Source: Epiperipatus broadwayi
Taxonomy: Eukaryota > Onychophora > Udeonychophora > Euonychophora > Peripatidae
DNA length: 64,000 nt
Direction of reading: 5' to 3'
Assembly: GCA_028023455.1 (NCBI GenBank)
Contig: JAQFVV010000036.1
Coordinates: 6,819,576 to 6,883,575 of the forward strand
The first letter of the stretch is position 1. Each line of letters begins with the position of its first letter. Under the pieces are notes generated by a model, which searched no databases, was not told where the DNA came from, and saw only the letters and a list, made by a program, of their open reading frames with translations. Made by a program: the position numbers and the translations under genes. Shown piece after piece: positions 10,775 through 22,647 of this stretch.

Positions 10775-11928
10775 GGTACTTGTCTTATAGATAAAGACGC
10801 CGTTCGATGTCGCCGTTTTCACGCTAAAACTATAAAATATGAACATTCCCGGGCCGTTGATTTTAATCATTTTGATGTGTTTTTTTTGTAATGCGAAAAT
10901 AAAAACAAAACAAAATCGTCTTTTTTAAATATTATTTTTTATTAACGTATACAAATTAAATAATAATAATAAATGTAAAATAAAATAAACAAATTACAAT
11001 TTGATTCGTGTTTTTTATTTTGCTTTATTAAAATAATCAATTTTCTATCGTATATTTTTTTACTGGGGTTACGGCTTTACCGCTATTTTTACTTCATATA
11101 GAATGACAACAAAAAGTAAAAATTGTTACGGTTAGGTTTAGGGTTAGGTTTAGTGTTCTGTTGTTTGATGCTAAAATAAAAAATATCAAAATCGTATTTT
11201 TGTAAATATTTTTTTTTAGTAACATCTATAAAATAAATGATAACATACTATATTCAACAAAGTATAACCGTAGTCGGAGAAAAGAAAGAAAGTAAAACTT
11301 TTTTAAACAACAACAAAAATGTCTTCTTTACTTATTAATCCTGTTTATAATATATGCTTTTTATGAAATTTACAAAAAAAAAATGCAGAATTGTACTTTT
11401 CTTACTGGATATTTTTGTGTTACCGCTTTTTTTTACTTCAAAAATATACACACGGTAGAATCTTGTTTGTCTCGTGGAATGTTATGAACTGTACGTTACT
11501 TGACGCGTTACCTAATTCCAACTCACTTTACATATATATGTTGTCTTAACATTTTCACAATTAAAACTTCAATACAGTACGGTGTAAAAAGTCTGATATT
11601 TATTACTTTACAAAATCTGAACATTTCAATACTTTAAAATAAAAAAAAATCCAATGGAAATAACATTTCCATCCAATTCAAAAAACACACCCTCTCACCA
11701 AGCTGTAAACATTTTATAAACTGTGCGAAATCGGAAAATGTATTTGCTGCAATGCAACATACATGCTGTACTGCGACGTGACATAGCGGCCTGCAATCTG
11801 TAGCACAACAAAAAAGTTGTATTATAGAAAACGCGGGTTCGAACGTGTCGGCCACTTAAACGGCATTATTATGTTTTAGCGCGAAAATGGCACCATAGAG
11901 CGGCGTCTTTAGCTATAAGACTAGTACC
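10775..11928. mobile_element. Non-autonomous TIR DNA transposon, copy 1
   Basis: The left end (ggtacttgtcttatagataa, then agacgccgttcg) is the inverted counterpart of the right end ending in ctataagactagtacc; arms are about 50 bp. No transposase is visible. A copy in the opposite orientation is at 38073-39165. Flanking 8-mers do not match here (aatatttt and ttctaatc). Inside are a short gttaggtttagggttaggtt stretch and a ggttcgaac motif that looks like a tRNA B box. Confidence 0.82.
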
Positions 11929-12184
11929 TTCTAATCTTAATGATTTTTTTATTTGTTGTAGTTATCTATGAAAAATAATGGGAATCAAAACTTGCTACCA
12001 TTTATGTTTGCAGGTTTTAATATTAAAAGGAAATATATATATATATATTTAGTTATACATCTGAGATTTAGAAATATAACGAAAGAGCAATAGTGGAACC
12101 TCAGTCTACATAGCAAAGTATGCAGATACGTATTCTGGTATAAATAAGAAGGAATAAAAACAAAATATTATACATGAATGAGAA

Positions 12185-12440
12185 GATCAACAGACGCCAT
12201 TAATATCTGAAAGAATTAAGGGGCTGAAATGATACGAGGCTCGACATGTTAAATGAAATGATAATTGAGGAGTTGAAATTTTAAATTATATCCAAGAGAT
12301 ATGTAAAAGATTTAAGGAAAAGACTTGTGTGAACTAGATGGATACAGAAGTTTGGTGAAGTCATTTGGAGAAGAGATGTTATAGATAGGAGAAACTGGAG
12401 CGATTTTTATTTTGCAATGGGTAAATAATGGTTGAAAAAT
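12185..12440 (+). pseudogene. Degenerate RTE C-terminal fragment
   Basis: Broken frames show Arg-Trp-Met-Asp-like (tagatggatacagaag) and Trp-Arg-Arg-like pieces, then a tail matching the end of the LINE at 4403-4650 read on the other strand. It has several stops and no start. Confidence 0.6.
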
Positions 12441-12449
12441 GGCTAGCAG

Positions 12450-15400
12450 TGGATTGTGGGGATCTTAGCATTGCCATTTAGTGTTTCCTGAATATTCACT
12501 GCTTATGTATTTGGCCTGATTACAAATAAAATTATCAATATCTAGTGCAGTTTGAATACATTTGGTGTGTAGTACTAATGAACTATCTTTTTGCCCAAAA
12601 GTCATATGGGTCTGTGTTTGTTTTATTATGAGTTCACCATATAGTTTATTCAATTCAATTAACTTGGGTTCAAAATGTAGTAAAGATGGCCAGTATGTGG
12701 TGTAACAGCAGAAGAGCTATAAACTTGAAACATATTTTAAAAAGCACCAAGTTAAACATGCTATATTTTTATCAACAATGGTTTTAAATTAAATCTTAAA
12801 GTTAAGAGTGAATTTAGAATACAGAGATGCAAAGATCCAAACATATTTGATCTAGAAACAACAGAAAAATGTATTATAAATGGCATTTCTACAATTCAAT
12901 CATAAATTTTAAACATCTACAAATGTATGTCTGCGTCAATTTGAAAAAGATTCACAAAGGCTGCAGAGAAGTCAAATTTTTATTTAAAAAAATAATTTTA
13001 GTATTGAAGTATTTTCAATGATGGAATTTTTTTTTTTTTTTTACATTAATGGCTTTCTAACAAAGTAGGGAGGGAGAAGTCCTATCATTGTTATATGTTC
13101 TTTAAGTCTTACTTTTCAATGGTGCTTTAAAAAAAAACCGAGGTGAAGTATTATGTTTTTCCTACATAAAAAGTTACATTATTATGTAAATTCATCTTAT
13201 AGATGATATCTATCTTAGGTGTTTATTTAAAAAAAAAATTTGATGGATATTTACTGAAATACAAAATATATTACAATCTGGATTTATGTCTTAACTTTTT
13301 TCATTTATATTATTTATTTTAAATAACTTTTTGTTTCATGTATAGATTTTTAATTAACCTTTTTATTTACCAGTATATTCTTTTTGATTTGAAATATTCA
13401 CACTGTAATCAGTTTTATTCTTTCATATTTTGAATCATATTATTGTGTTTGGTCTGAAGTGCAGGTTTCAGACTCAAATCAACAGTGATATCAATAAAAA
13501 TATGAACACTCAATAAATACAGTTGTACATAGATAAATGTAGTTAATACTGCACTGGTTCTGCCAGACTAGCTTCCAGCTGAATATATTAGTTTGCCTCA
13601 TGAGTTCTAGTCAAGACTCTTCTAGCTGTACTAGATAGCTTGCCTCGAGTTGGTCATAGTCGTAGCAGCTTCCAGTCCTGTCATGGACTTGCCTCACTGC
13701 GTAGATGTATCGGTAATGACTATAATAGAAACTAGAAACACCTTCACAGTTGAAAGTAGTTTCAATTGAGAGCATGTTCAATTGTTCAGGTTAGACAGAC
13801 ATTATCTCTCTCTCATTCTGTTCCCCAAAAGGCTGACTATTTATTGCCAGATCCCCTACCTTACTGGCAGCAATTGGATACAGAGAGCATCATTGCTTAT
13901 TGGCCCATACTAACCAATGGTAGGTTTATCCACATGTTTACTCATTGGCCATACTTACGTTTTAACTTTTGGTCATGTTTATACATTGGTTATACACATG
14001 TTTGCACATTGATTAGCGGCAATGAATGCTCAATCCGATCAGATAATGGAGGAATCTGGACTAGTCCACTCCTGAAGGCAAGATCAGATATGATATATAT
14101 ATATATATGGCATTAGATGTTCAAAATATAATTTGTGAAGCTTTATTAGGAATCTTCCTTTGGTCTTTTTTATCTGTTTCTCAAACATTATTGGTTTTTA
14201 TAGCAATTATTTAATGTATAATTCTATTTTTTTTTTTTTTTTCTGCACATGGTGTAAAACTTATTTCTCTGTAATTTTCACGTTTAATTATTTATTTATC
14301 TTTCAAGTGAAATTTTAAACAATTGAGGAAAAAAATAGAAATATATTCCATCCATTTGGAATTTGGATATGAAGAAAGATATTATAATAGATAAAATTAG
14401 GATCACATAAATATTAAAGAACAGGGAATAGAAAAAAAAGAATCATTACTAAAGAAACTAAAACTACAAAAGTTATATTAGATGAAGATAAGAATGTCGG
14501 AGAGAAATAAAAAATAGGAAAAATAAAAAAGTGTGATGGTCCTGAAGTGAGAATAGTTATGCTTATTTAATTAAGGCAAAGAATTAGAAAGAGACATACA
14601 GAAAATGGCTATTATACTGTTAAAAATTATTCAAACGGAAGTCAATCTTCAATAATGTGTTATTTCTTAAATATTTAAATCTACACGCACTCGTCCGCTG
14701 GTAAGAGTTCGAAAAACTTAAGTGAATCACTTTAAGTTTATAGCGTACATTCTATATACACCAACTCTTGCAGACCATGCTTAAATCAGGGCTTGAGTTT
14801 ATTGGGTGGCCTGATAATTTCAAAGTTTTCAGCGCTTTATAATAATAGATTTACTATTATACTGTTAGTGACTTTATTGCATTCTTGTTTTTTTTTTATA
14901 TTTTATAATTCAATATTATCTTATGTTTTTAATTTTCTAACCAACTTGTTTTGACTATGTTGTTTAATTCATTATATTTTTTTCTTAAATGTTATTCTTT
15001 TTTACTGAGACTTAATTTATTGTGAAAGAAATAAACTTACAATGGAAATGGTGTCACATTCTCCAGTAAGAATTGGCATTTAATTTTTACTTTTTATTTA
15101 ATAGAATCTGAGCAATGTAAATAGGACTGTCTTTTTTTTTTTTTTGTTTAGGTCATCTTTCTAGCACTAATTATTAGTAGATGAAGAAATATTCAAAAGT
15201 TTGCTTAGTAATATAATGAATAGTCTTGCATGCAAGTTTTGTATTGCTATATTTTGAATGGTTTTTAAGATTATGTTTGTTATAAGTTCAAGATTAAAGT
15301 TAAAGATTTCTAATCTTCTGAACCTTTTCTCCATTATTTAAGAACTTTAAGAGTCCTAAGTCATCTTTTGTTAATTCACCATCTATCCATTATTAGCAGG

Positions 15401-16479
15401 TAATAGAATGCTCATAATCTAAATCAGCTGATTTTTCTGCATGGACATCAGAGCTAAAGGTATTCGGATTGAAACACGGTTTAGTACTTCTTATGTTCAA
15501 CATCACATGATCTCTTAAATAAATAGCTAATTGATTTTTTAATATTAGAGGCTTTTTTGATTAACTTCTGTATTTGAATGTAAATACCTCCGTTTATGAT
15601 TCTATTTGGAAAAATGATCTTTTTTCTAAAATTTTCTAAAATTCTTAAAGATAGGAAAACCATCATTTTATTTGACAAAATGCTCTCCAGTAAGACGATT
15701 GACACTAAATGATTCAGTTCTCTTATCAATTTAATATATTCACCAGTTATCTTCCAGATACAAAATGCAGGAAATTCATCTATACTGAGTGACATTGCTT
15801 TGACTTTACAAAAGAGATCTTTTCCAGAAATAAAAAAGCTTCTCATTAAGAATATGAAAAGTCTGGAAATCATTTTGATTGGCTAATATCTTATTCCTAA
15901 TTCTACAAAGCTAATATACTCAACTTTTTATCTAAATAAGAGTGAAACATCTTGTAAAGGAATATAATCCTTTGCAAAAATAAACTGAAACAATCCTATA
16001 TGTTATTTAAGGTAATTATGGATCATAGACTACCTTATTTTTTTCATTTATCTAAGGTTTTATCAAAATTAATTTCTAAGAATAACTTCCATGGAAAACT
16101 GTCTGACGACACTTCTTAAGATTGTGATGCAATAGTTTTTTTTTTTTTACTACTAGCATATTTTACTGAGAATACTGTGCCCCTGATTGGAGGCAAAGCC
16201 TCATACTAAACTTCTAGGTATTCATTTAAATATTACCATGTAAAATATTACTTGTATACTAAAATCTACTCATTTGCAATGGACTCCTATTTTTCACGTA
16301 TTTCTCCATCAGATATCAGAATTCGAATTGTAGGAAGTGTATAAAAATCTGTTAAATATATAGCAGCCACTCATAAAAGAATATGACCGTTCCACCTCTA
16401 AGGAAAGAAAAGAAAGAGGTAAAGAACTATATAAGAATGAGTTTTGCAGTAACTGTACAAATTACTCTTTGAACCAAAC
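12450..16479. other. Intron sequence without recognised gene
   Basis: AT-rich intron. A less AT-rich stretch at about 13540-14060 carries an ORF (13766-14116) with no family likeness and probably is an unidentified repeat. About 14380-14640 has A-rich sequence with a faint LINE-like phrase. A - strand ORF at 15481-15873 is Ile/Leu/Ser-rich and unrecognised. No splice-compatible Lrrk exon was seen, and phase 0 joining of 10426 to 18152 leaves no need for one. Confidence 0.5.
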
Positions 16480-17700
16480 ATGCTGGTTCACTTTTCTGTT
16501 TGTTTGATATTTTGTGATGCTGTCTTTTAATTTCTTTAGCAGAAAACTTTTGTGAAACACTTCAATACCATATCTGATTGTAACTCTCCAATGTCTTCTA
16601 TACTCTGACAAATCTTCCCACTGGAAGTATCAATATTGCACTTCTTTAAATTATTTTTGAGATAATTTTATAATGTAAATGGGGTCTGCCTCTTTCTGAA
16701 AACCATGCCTAAGTTTAACACAATCATGCATTATTCATTCATTTTGCATGTTCATTCAATAAAGATGTGATGTTAGATTAATGGATTTCGTAGTGTTACA
16801 TTTTGACGGGTATTATGATCTTGCTATTGGGTTGTTAAAATTCTACATCACATCATTAATTGAAAGTTTTCTAATGCCTTTATATCTCATTGGTAGAGTA
16901 TCCAAGGTTTATTTTTATGCAATAAATTAGATTTTAAAAAACCGAGTTCTACAGCTAACTTAGAAGCAGACATTATATTCCTGTGGTAAAACATCCTATG
17001 TTTTAGCTTGTTATGAGCAGTTAGAGTACATTGGGATCTGTGTTATATCTTATCTAGTTCATTCTTCTACGTATAAAACTACCAGGGTATTTAAATTGTT
17101 TTATGTTTTCAAATTGATAGCCATCCAAGCTAAGAAATTATCGAGGATTTTTCTTCCATCTCTGATTGATAAGAATATGAGTTTTTCTAACATTAATTAT
17201 AAAACTAAAGTTTTTAAATATTGCATTCAAAATATTAAATACATTCTATAAATCATGTTGTCAACTGGCAGAAATAGCACAATCATCAGCATACTCCAAA
17301 TCCAGAATCCGAGAAGTTGAAGTTTTTATTTTTAATTAATTCGAAATTAAAAATTCCAATATCAAACCTTCATTCATTAAATCTTCTATAAACAGTTGCA
17401 AAAACTACTGTCATAAAAATTGCAAACGATGTTGCGATGTTGGAGCAAGTGCACGACTTTGTTTAATTCAGTTTTCTTTTCAAATGTTTCATATTTTCCA
17501 CCTATAGGACTAGCATTTCCTCTCATTCTATTATGTAGAAGCTGTATAATATGAGTACATTTTAATGGACAACCAACTAATTATAAATATTGCCATAAAC
17601 CTGTTCGATTAGTTGAGTCAAATACATTGAAATAATAATTCGAGATATAGTTTCATTACAAGTCAAAATTTCTTTCTGGATGTTCACCAAGAATCAACTA
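16480..17700 (-). pseudogene. Decayed LINE reverse transcriptase
   Basis: Reading the - strand with frame jumps gives a QGC-like box with Leu-Ala-Pro-Thr-Leu-Phe spacing (about 17430), a Tyr-Ala-Asp-Asp box (about 17290) and a later Asn-Ile-Lys-Gln-Phe-Lys-Tyr-like strand (about 17100). These are RT motifs in the right order and spacing. The clade differs from the RTE at 4403. Stops are frequent. Confidence 0.6.
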
Positions 17701-18151
17701 CTGAAGAAATATGGTATAAAAATATATATTTTTTTATGAGATTCCTTACAAATTAAATTTCTTTTTTTTACATTCAACAATAAAAACAACTGGATTTGAT
17801 CTTCTTAGATGCTACTGAAATTTCATTATTGGAACAGGACAACCATGGAATTTAGCAGCCAATGACGTATATAAATGTGGACAACGCAAACCTTGAACTT
17901 AAGAAAATCACTAGTGATTCTATCATCTTGTTGGAATGTCTGTAATTTCTTTTATATTTTGTTTTATAGTTTAACTTGTATTCTTTTTTTAAAAAAAAAA
18001 AAAATCCAAAGTTAAATTCTATTATTTGATGTCTTTAGTTTAGTGTTTTCCAATAAAAATTGTTGATATATCTAAAAATAATTATGAATATATTCTATAT
18101 TGATTATTGTTATTTTATACACCTATTTATATATTCATATGTTTTTTTTAG

Positions 18152-18358
18152 GTATTTGTGGATTTAGGTGATAAATATTTGATTCGATCTGATCATGTCA
18201 AAAGAGGCAAAATGCTGGGCCGAGGAGCATTTGGATTTGTTTTTAAAGCCAGTGTCAAGCAAAAAGGAACTTGCCATTATATTGATGTTGCCATGAAAAT
18301 GCTTCAACCAGTTGATCCTGGTTTTGGTGCAAAACATTCAGCTTATGCTGCTTATAAA
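18152..18358 (+). CDS. Lrrk: Lrrk exon: kinase N-lobe with glycine loop
   Basis: It encodes residues 484-552. The glycine-rich loop LGRGAFGFVFKA (505-516) and the ATP-anchoring Lys 532 in Val-Ala-Met-Lys are both present, so the nucleotide-binding half of the kinase looks intact. The stretch after the Lys (to residue 552) is a ROCO-type insertion before helix C. The acceptor is a T-rich tract ending TTTTTTTAG, and the donor AAA|GTAATA is phase 0. A 79-bp intron follows. Confidence 0.94.
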
Positions 18359-18437
18359 GTAATAATTTGATCTAATTAATATAAGTTTTTTTTTTTCTAT
18401 GACATTATATTTAACAAATTTTTTCTTATTGTTTTAG

Positions 18438-18689
18438 GCAGCACTTGGGAAATGGGAAAGAGATCCTTTGCAACATGCTTGTAAGGCCTATTTAACTGCA
18501 CGTCAAGAGTTGAGCATCCTGCTGTCTCTTAAACATCCAAATATTGTGCCTCTTCTTGGGGTTTGCAGTCGGCCACTCAGCCTAGTATTATGTCTTGCTC
18601 CTCAGGGAGCTATGGATGATATTCTTAAAAATTATCGACGTAGCGGTGCCAGGCTCCACTTGAATGTGCTGCAAAAAATACTTGTTCAG
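18438..18689 (+). CDS. Lrrk: Lrrk exon: kinase helix C to hinge
   Basis: It encodes residues 553-636. The segment Leu-Thr-Ala-Arg-Gln-Glu-Leu supplies the helix C glutamate (Glu 576) that pairs with Lys 532. It is followed by the Lys-His-Pro-Asn-Ile-Val beta-4 signature and by the hinge, with Leu-Val-Leu-Cys-Leu-Ala-Pro-Gln-Gly. Both splice sites are phase 0 (GTTTTAG acceptor, CAG|GTTAAT donor). Confidence 0.94.
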
Positions 18690-19039
18690 GTTAATTTATT
18701 TCTCTTTTTTTATTTGCTTCACAAAAAATTATTCTAAATTATTAATTACATACCTTAAAAGTAATTTCTTCAATATTACAAATGCTGCCGATATCTATTG
18801 CAGTAGTAATTTTTATAAAAAAAAAAAAAACGAACTTGCAATTAATATCTCAATTTTTAATAGGATATGAATTTTTTTTTAAATAATAATAGCTTATTAT
18901 ATTTGCATTCATAGATTTCTTCACCATGACAATAATGGGGGAATTTTTGCTTGTGAAGTATAATTAAAAGTTCTGTCATTTACTCAAATACATAAAGTTG
19001 TAATTATTTATTAAGCGCACAAGAAGTATATGTAAATAC

Positions 19040-19680
19040 TTTAGAGACAGGCATTAACCTATATCATATGTGCCTTGAATGTTTATAATAGTCAAATAAT
19101 ATCTTTATTTGCCGATAGAGGGACCTCTCAAACCTCGACACAAGATAGCTACTTTTATAAAGGTAAGAGCGGCCGTCTTATCTTTAACCTAACTTTCCAC
19201 TTATATAAGCCAATCAAAAGCATCTTGATTTGGGAGTGTGAAGCTGTTATTCTCTTCATTGTTTAAATCCACTATTTCCTTTACAAATTAACCTTCGTGA
19301 AATCTTGCGATTTACAACAAATTAATATTACGATCTTTATAAATAATTACAACTTTACAGTAGTTTATATATTTCCAATATAAAGATCGCAATATTAACT
19401 CATTGTAAATCGCAAGATTTTGCGAAGGTTAATTCGTAAAGAAATAGTGGACTTAAACAGCGAAGAGAATAACAGCTTCACACTCCCAAATCGAGTTGCT
19501 TCAGATTGGCCTACATACATGAAAAGTTAGGTTAAAGATAAGATGGCCGCTCTTATCTTTATAAAAATCGCTATCTTGTGTCAAGGTTCAAGAGGTCTCT
19601 CTATCAACAAATAAAGATATTGTTTGATTATTATAAACATTCAAGGCACATATGATATAGGTTAAAGCCTGTCTCTAAAG
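19040..19680. repeat. Palindromic fold-back element, family B, 640 bp
   Basis: The left arm (from tttagagacaggc) and right arm (to cctgtctctaaag) are near-perfect reverse complements for about 300 bp each, meeting near 19360. The arms include gagggacctct, taagagcggcc and a tcacactccc motif. No coding capacity: the ORF at 19075 is a by-product. A related, shorter element is at 20757-21195. Confidence 0.88.
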
Positions 19681-20084
19681 TCAAATACATAAAATAAAAG
19701 GCAGGCTAAACTGAACTTGAATTCAATTTATTATAATTTCCAATACAGTAATTGTAATTATATACTTTAGTGCCTGAGTACAATATATATACATATGTAA
19801 ATTAATAAATTACTCAATAAAAATTAATTATATGTAATAGTTTTATGTTATAATAATGATAAAAATAAACATTATAAACTGATGTTCAGTTGATAATGAT
19901 TATGATTTATTGTTTATTTTTACTATTATTATAATTAAAAACTATTAAATATATATAAGCACACTAACAGATATAGCATCTATAGTTATAAATTAATTAT
20001 CTCTAAGGCTTAAGCCGTAAGTTTTTTTTGAACCTATGTCCAAATTCTATCAGGAATACTATCTAAAAACTGCCTTGCTATCTC

Positions 20085-20155
20085 CCCCTCTTTCCCTTTT
20101 CCTCTCTTCCCCTCCTTTCTCCTTCTTCCTACTTCTCTTCTTATCAACCTCCCAC
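20085..20155. repeat. Polypyrimidine tract
   Basis: About 70 bases almost entirely C and T (ctccccctctttcccttttc and similar) on the + strand, unlike the AT-rich surroundings. It could form triplex (H-DNA). Confidence 0.8.
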
Positions 20156-20300
20156 CACTTCCCTGATCATTGTGCCTTCTATACCTGGTTTAATAATGAT
20201 ATAATTTCTAATTAATAAATAATTATTGATAAAATGGAAAGATGACAGTTTTTAAAAATATTTTTTCAAACGCAAAAATGGGTTATGATTATTTTTAAAT

Positions 20301-20570
20301 ATAATGAATGAGCAAATGTTAAAACATTTAATGGGTAAACAAGTTTGGTTTTGAATATGAAAGAATTTATTTAAAGCTAAGTACTTTCAATATCATATAG
20401 TTATCAGAATCATAACGTAATCAAAAGGGAGGCTCCTCCCCTTTTTATTATGCTATGATTATGATATTATATGGTATTGAAAGTACTTAGCTTTAAATAA
20501 ATTCTTTCGTTTTCAAAACCCAAACCTGTTTAGTCAGTAAATGTTTTAACATTTACTTATTTATTATATA
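20301..20570. repeat. Palindromic hairpin element, about 270 bp
   Basis: Arms match as reverse complements from aatgaatgagcaaatgttaa to ttaacatttacttatttatt, with the turn at gggaggctcctccccttt near 20432. A strong central G/C hairpin sits in AT-rich arms. It lies between the two family B elements. Confidence 0.85.
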
Positions 20571-20714
20571 ATCAAAGTTCTATAGGTTTTAATTTTTTCT
20601 AGAATTATTTTTAAGTAGAAAATTAAATTATTTTCAAAATGGAAAGCATTATCTATATTTAAACACATATACATATCTTCAGATTTGTTAAAAAAAATTT
20701 CTATATGACTTTTA

Positions 20715-21195
20715 TAAACATTAATTCTTATTAAGCGCATGGTTAGCACATAAATACATGTAAGGCTTTAACCTTAATATTATGCTCTTTGAGTGCTTAA
20801 TTTTATCACGAGAGGGACCTCTACAAATCTTAACACAAGATTACAACTTTATAAAGATAAGAGCGGCATCTTATCTTCAACCTACTTTCTAATTATATAG
20901 GCAAATCTAACGCATTTTGATTTGAGAGTGTGAAGCTAGTACATTTTTCATTAATTAAGTCCACTACCTCATTTAGAAATCAACATTTGCAAAATCTTTC
21001 GATTCATAGCGAGTTTATATTTAGATCTTATAATTGGAAATATTTCGAATCAATTTAAAGTTGTAAACATTAATTCTTATTAAGCGCATGGTTAGCACAT
21101 AAAGGTGTAATCTTGTGTTAAGATTTGTAGAGGTCCCCCTCATGGTAAAATTAAGCACTCAAGATTCATAGTATTAAGGTTAAAGCCTTATATGT
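20715..21195. repeat. Second family B fold-back element, rearranged
   Basis: The outer arms (aaggctttaaccttaatatt at about 20762, and its reverse complement ending near 21190) and the inner gagggacctctacaaatctt sequence match family B at 19040. A 40-bp string (taaacattaattcttattaa and onward) is repeated directly at 20715-20754 and 21064-21103. The right arm is shorter than the left. Confidence 0.8.
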
Positions 21196-21430
21196 ATTTA
21201 TATGACTTTTGTATTATTCAATTCTGTGTGATCGTTTTAAATTTATTTGTATATTTAAGCAATGAACATTGAAGTATTGTTTTCATTATTTTGTCTTTGT
21301 GTATTTATATACTAATTTATTTTATTATATAAGTTTGTATGGTTTTGTAATTCTATTGTTGGATTATCAATTTAAGAAGAAATTTAATATATTCATTTAA
21401 ATTGTATTTGTTTTACTTTTTATCTTATAG

Positions 21431-21682
21431 GTTGCCAAAGCTCTGGAGTATTTACATCAGCAGCACATCATTTATCGAGACCTCAAATCCGAAAACGTAT
21501 TAGTATGGGCTATGCCACCTCCATTCCATCCTCATTCATCTTCTCCAGTAGATGTTAAGCTTGCAGATTATGGGATTAGTCGATCTACCCTTCCAACTGG
21601 GACTAAAGGATTTGCAGGCACTGAAGGTTTTATGGCTCCAGAAATAGTACGTTATAATGGGGAAGAAGAGTATACTGACAAA
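21431..21682 (+). CDS. Lrrk: Lrrk exon: kinase catalytic and activation loops
   Basis: It encodes residues 637-720. The catalytic loop is Tyr-Arg-Asp-Leu-Lys-Ser-Glu-Asn (651-658), with Tyr in place of the usual His of HRD. The magnesium loop is Asp-Tyr-Gly-Ile (682-685), the DYG variant typical of LRRK kinases. The activation segment ends in Gly-Thr-Glu-Gly-Phe-Met-Ala-Pro-Glu (699-707). The catalytic Asp, Lys, Asn and metal-binding Asp are all retained, so an active kinase is predicted. A Pro/His/Ser-rich insert (664-675) lies between the catalytic loop and DYG. Both junctions are phase 0. The upstream intron contains three palindromic elements. Confidence 0.95.
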
Positions 21683-22647
21683 GTAAGAATTTACATTTTA
21701 TTTATATGTACTCACTTTTATATACCATACAAAGTACTTGTGCCAAACATTCTTTTTTTCATAAATCTGAGCTTCGTTTCAGTTGATATCTAATTGAAAT
21801 TGAAAAGTATGGAAAGAAAAGAGAAACATTAAATTTAAGTGATTAGTATAAATAATGTTTTATTATCATTATTATTAAAAGTTGTTAATATTACCTCTAC
21901 ATTTTTTTAAATGTTTTTATTATTTGAATGTTGGTTTTGGAAAATGAAATTAAATAAAATTAAAGAATTGGTCTTATCCTGAGCTTATAGTTAGAAAAAT
22001 TTGTTATGCTAATTCTGCCTATTGGAAAACAGCAAGAAAGTATTTAAAAACTGAGTTTTGCTTTTATTATTAATAAATAATAATGAAAAATTAGTTTCAA
22101 GTGCTTCAATTCAAAAAATCAATTTTATTGAAAAAGATTGTTTCACAATTAAATCATTTTTCTGAAAACATTGTTCATTCTACAATAAAAAATTTAAAAA
22201 ATTACAATTTTATAATTAAATATGATCTATGAATATATCAACTACAATGAATTTCGAAAACTTAAACTAAATTCAGTTTATTAAGTTAATAAAGAGAATA
22301 TTGTAATGGGAAAATATTAAACTGTCAATGTGGATGTGGAAATCCAGTTCCCTCCAAACCATTTGACTAATGAAGGTTGTTAACAAATGTATATATAGTG
22401 AGAAAGGGTCGGACTTTTTGTGCTAGTGAGTAGTTATGATATAATGGACTTTGAGAAGGCAGTGTGCTTGTTATTTTAAAATGGAATCATATTAATCACA
22501 TTTTAGTTCTTAGTGCCTATCTGAGAGATCTTTACAATGGCAACAACATTAATGCATCATTCAAAATTTTTTTTAATACTTAGGTTTTCAAAATGTTTAT
22601 TAATCAGTTTGTCTTCATTTTGCAGTAAATACTCACAAAATTATTTG

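Noticed and set aside
11130-11153. Interstitial telomere
   Set aside because: Only about three imperfect units, and the same stretch sits inside both copies of a TIR transposon.
13766-14116. A 116-residue ORF as a gene
   Set aside because: No start context, no motif, ends in an AT dinucleotide repeat. Lies inside a Lrrk intron in probable repeat sequence.
15481-15873. A 130-residue - strand ORF as a gene
   Set aside because: Hydrophobic and Ile/Ser-rich composition expected from AT-rich DNA; no recognisable domain.
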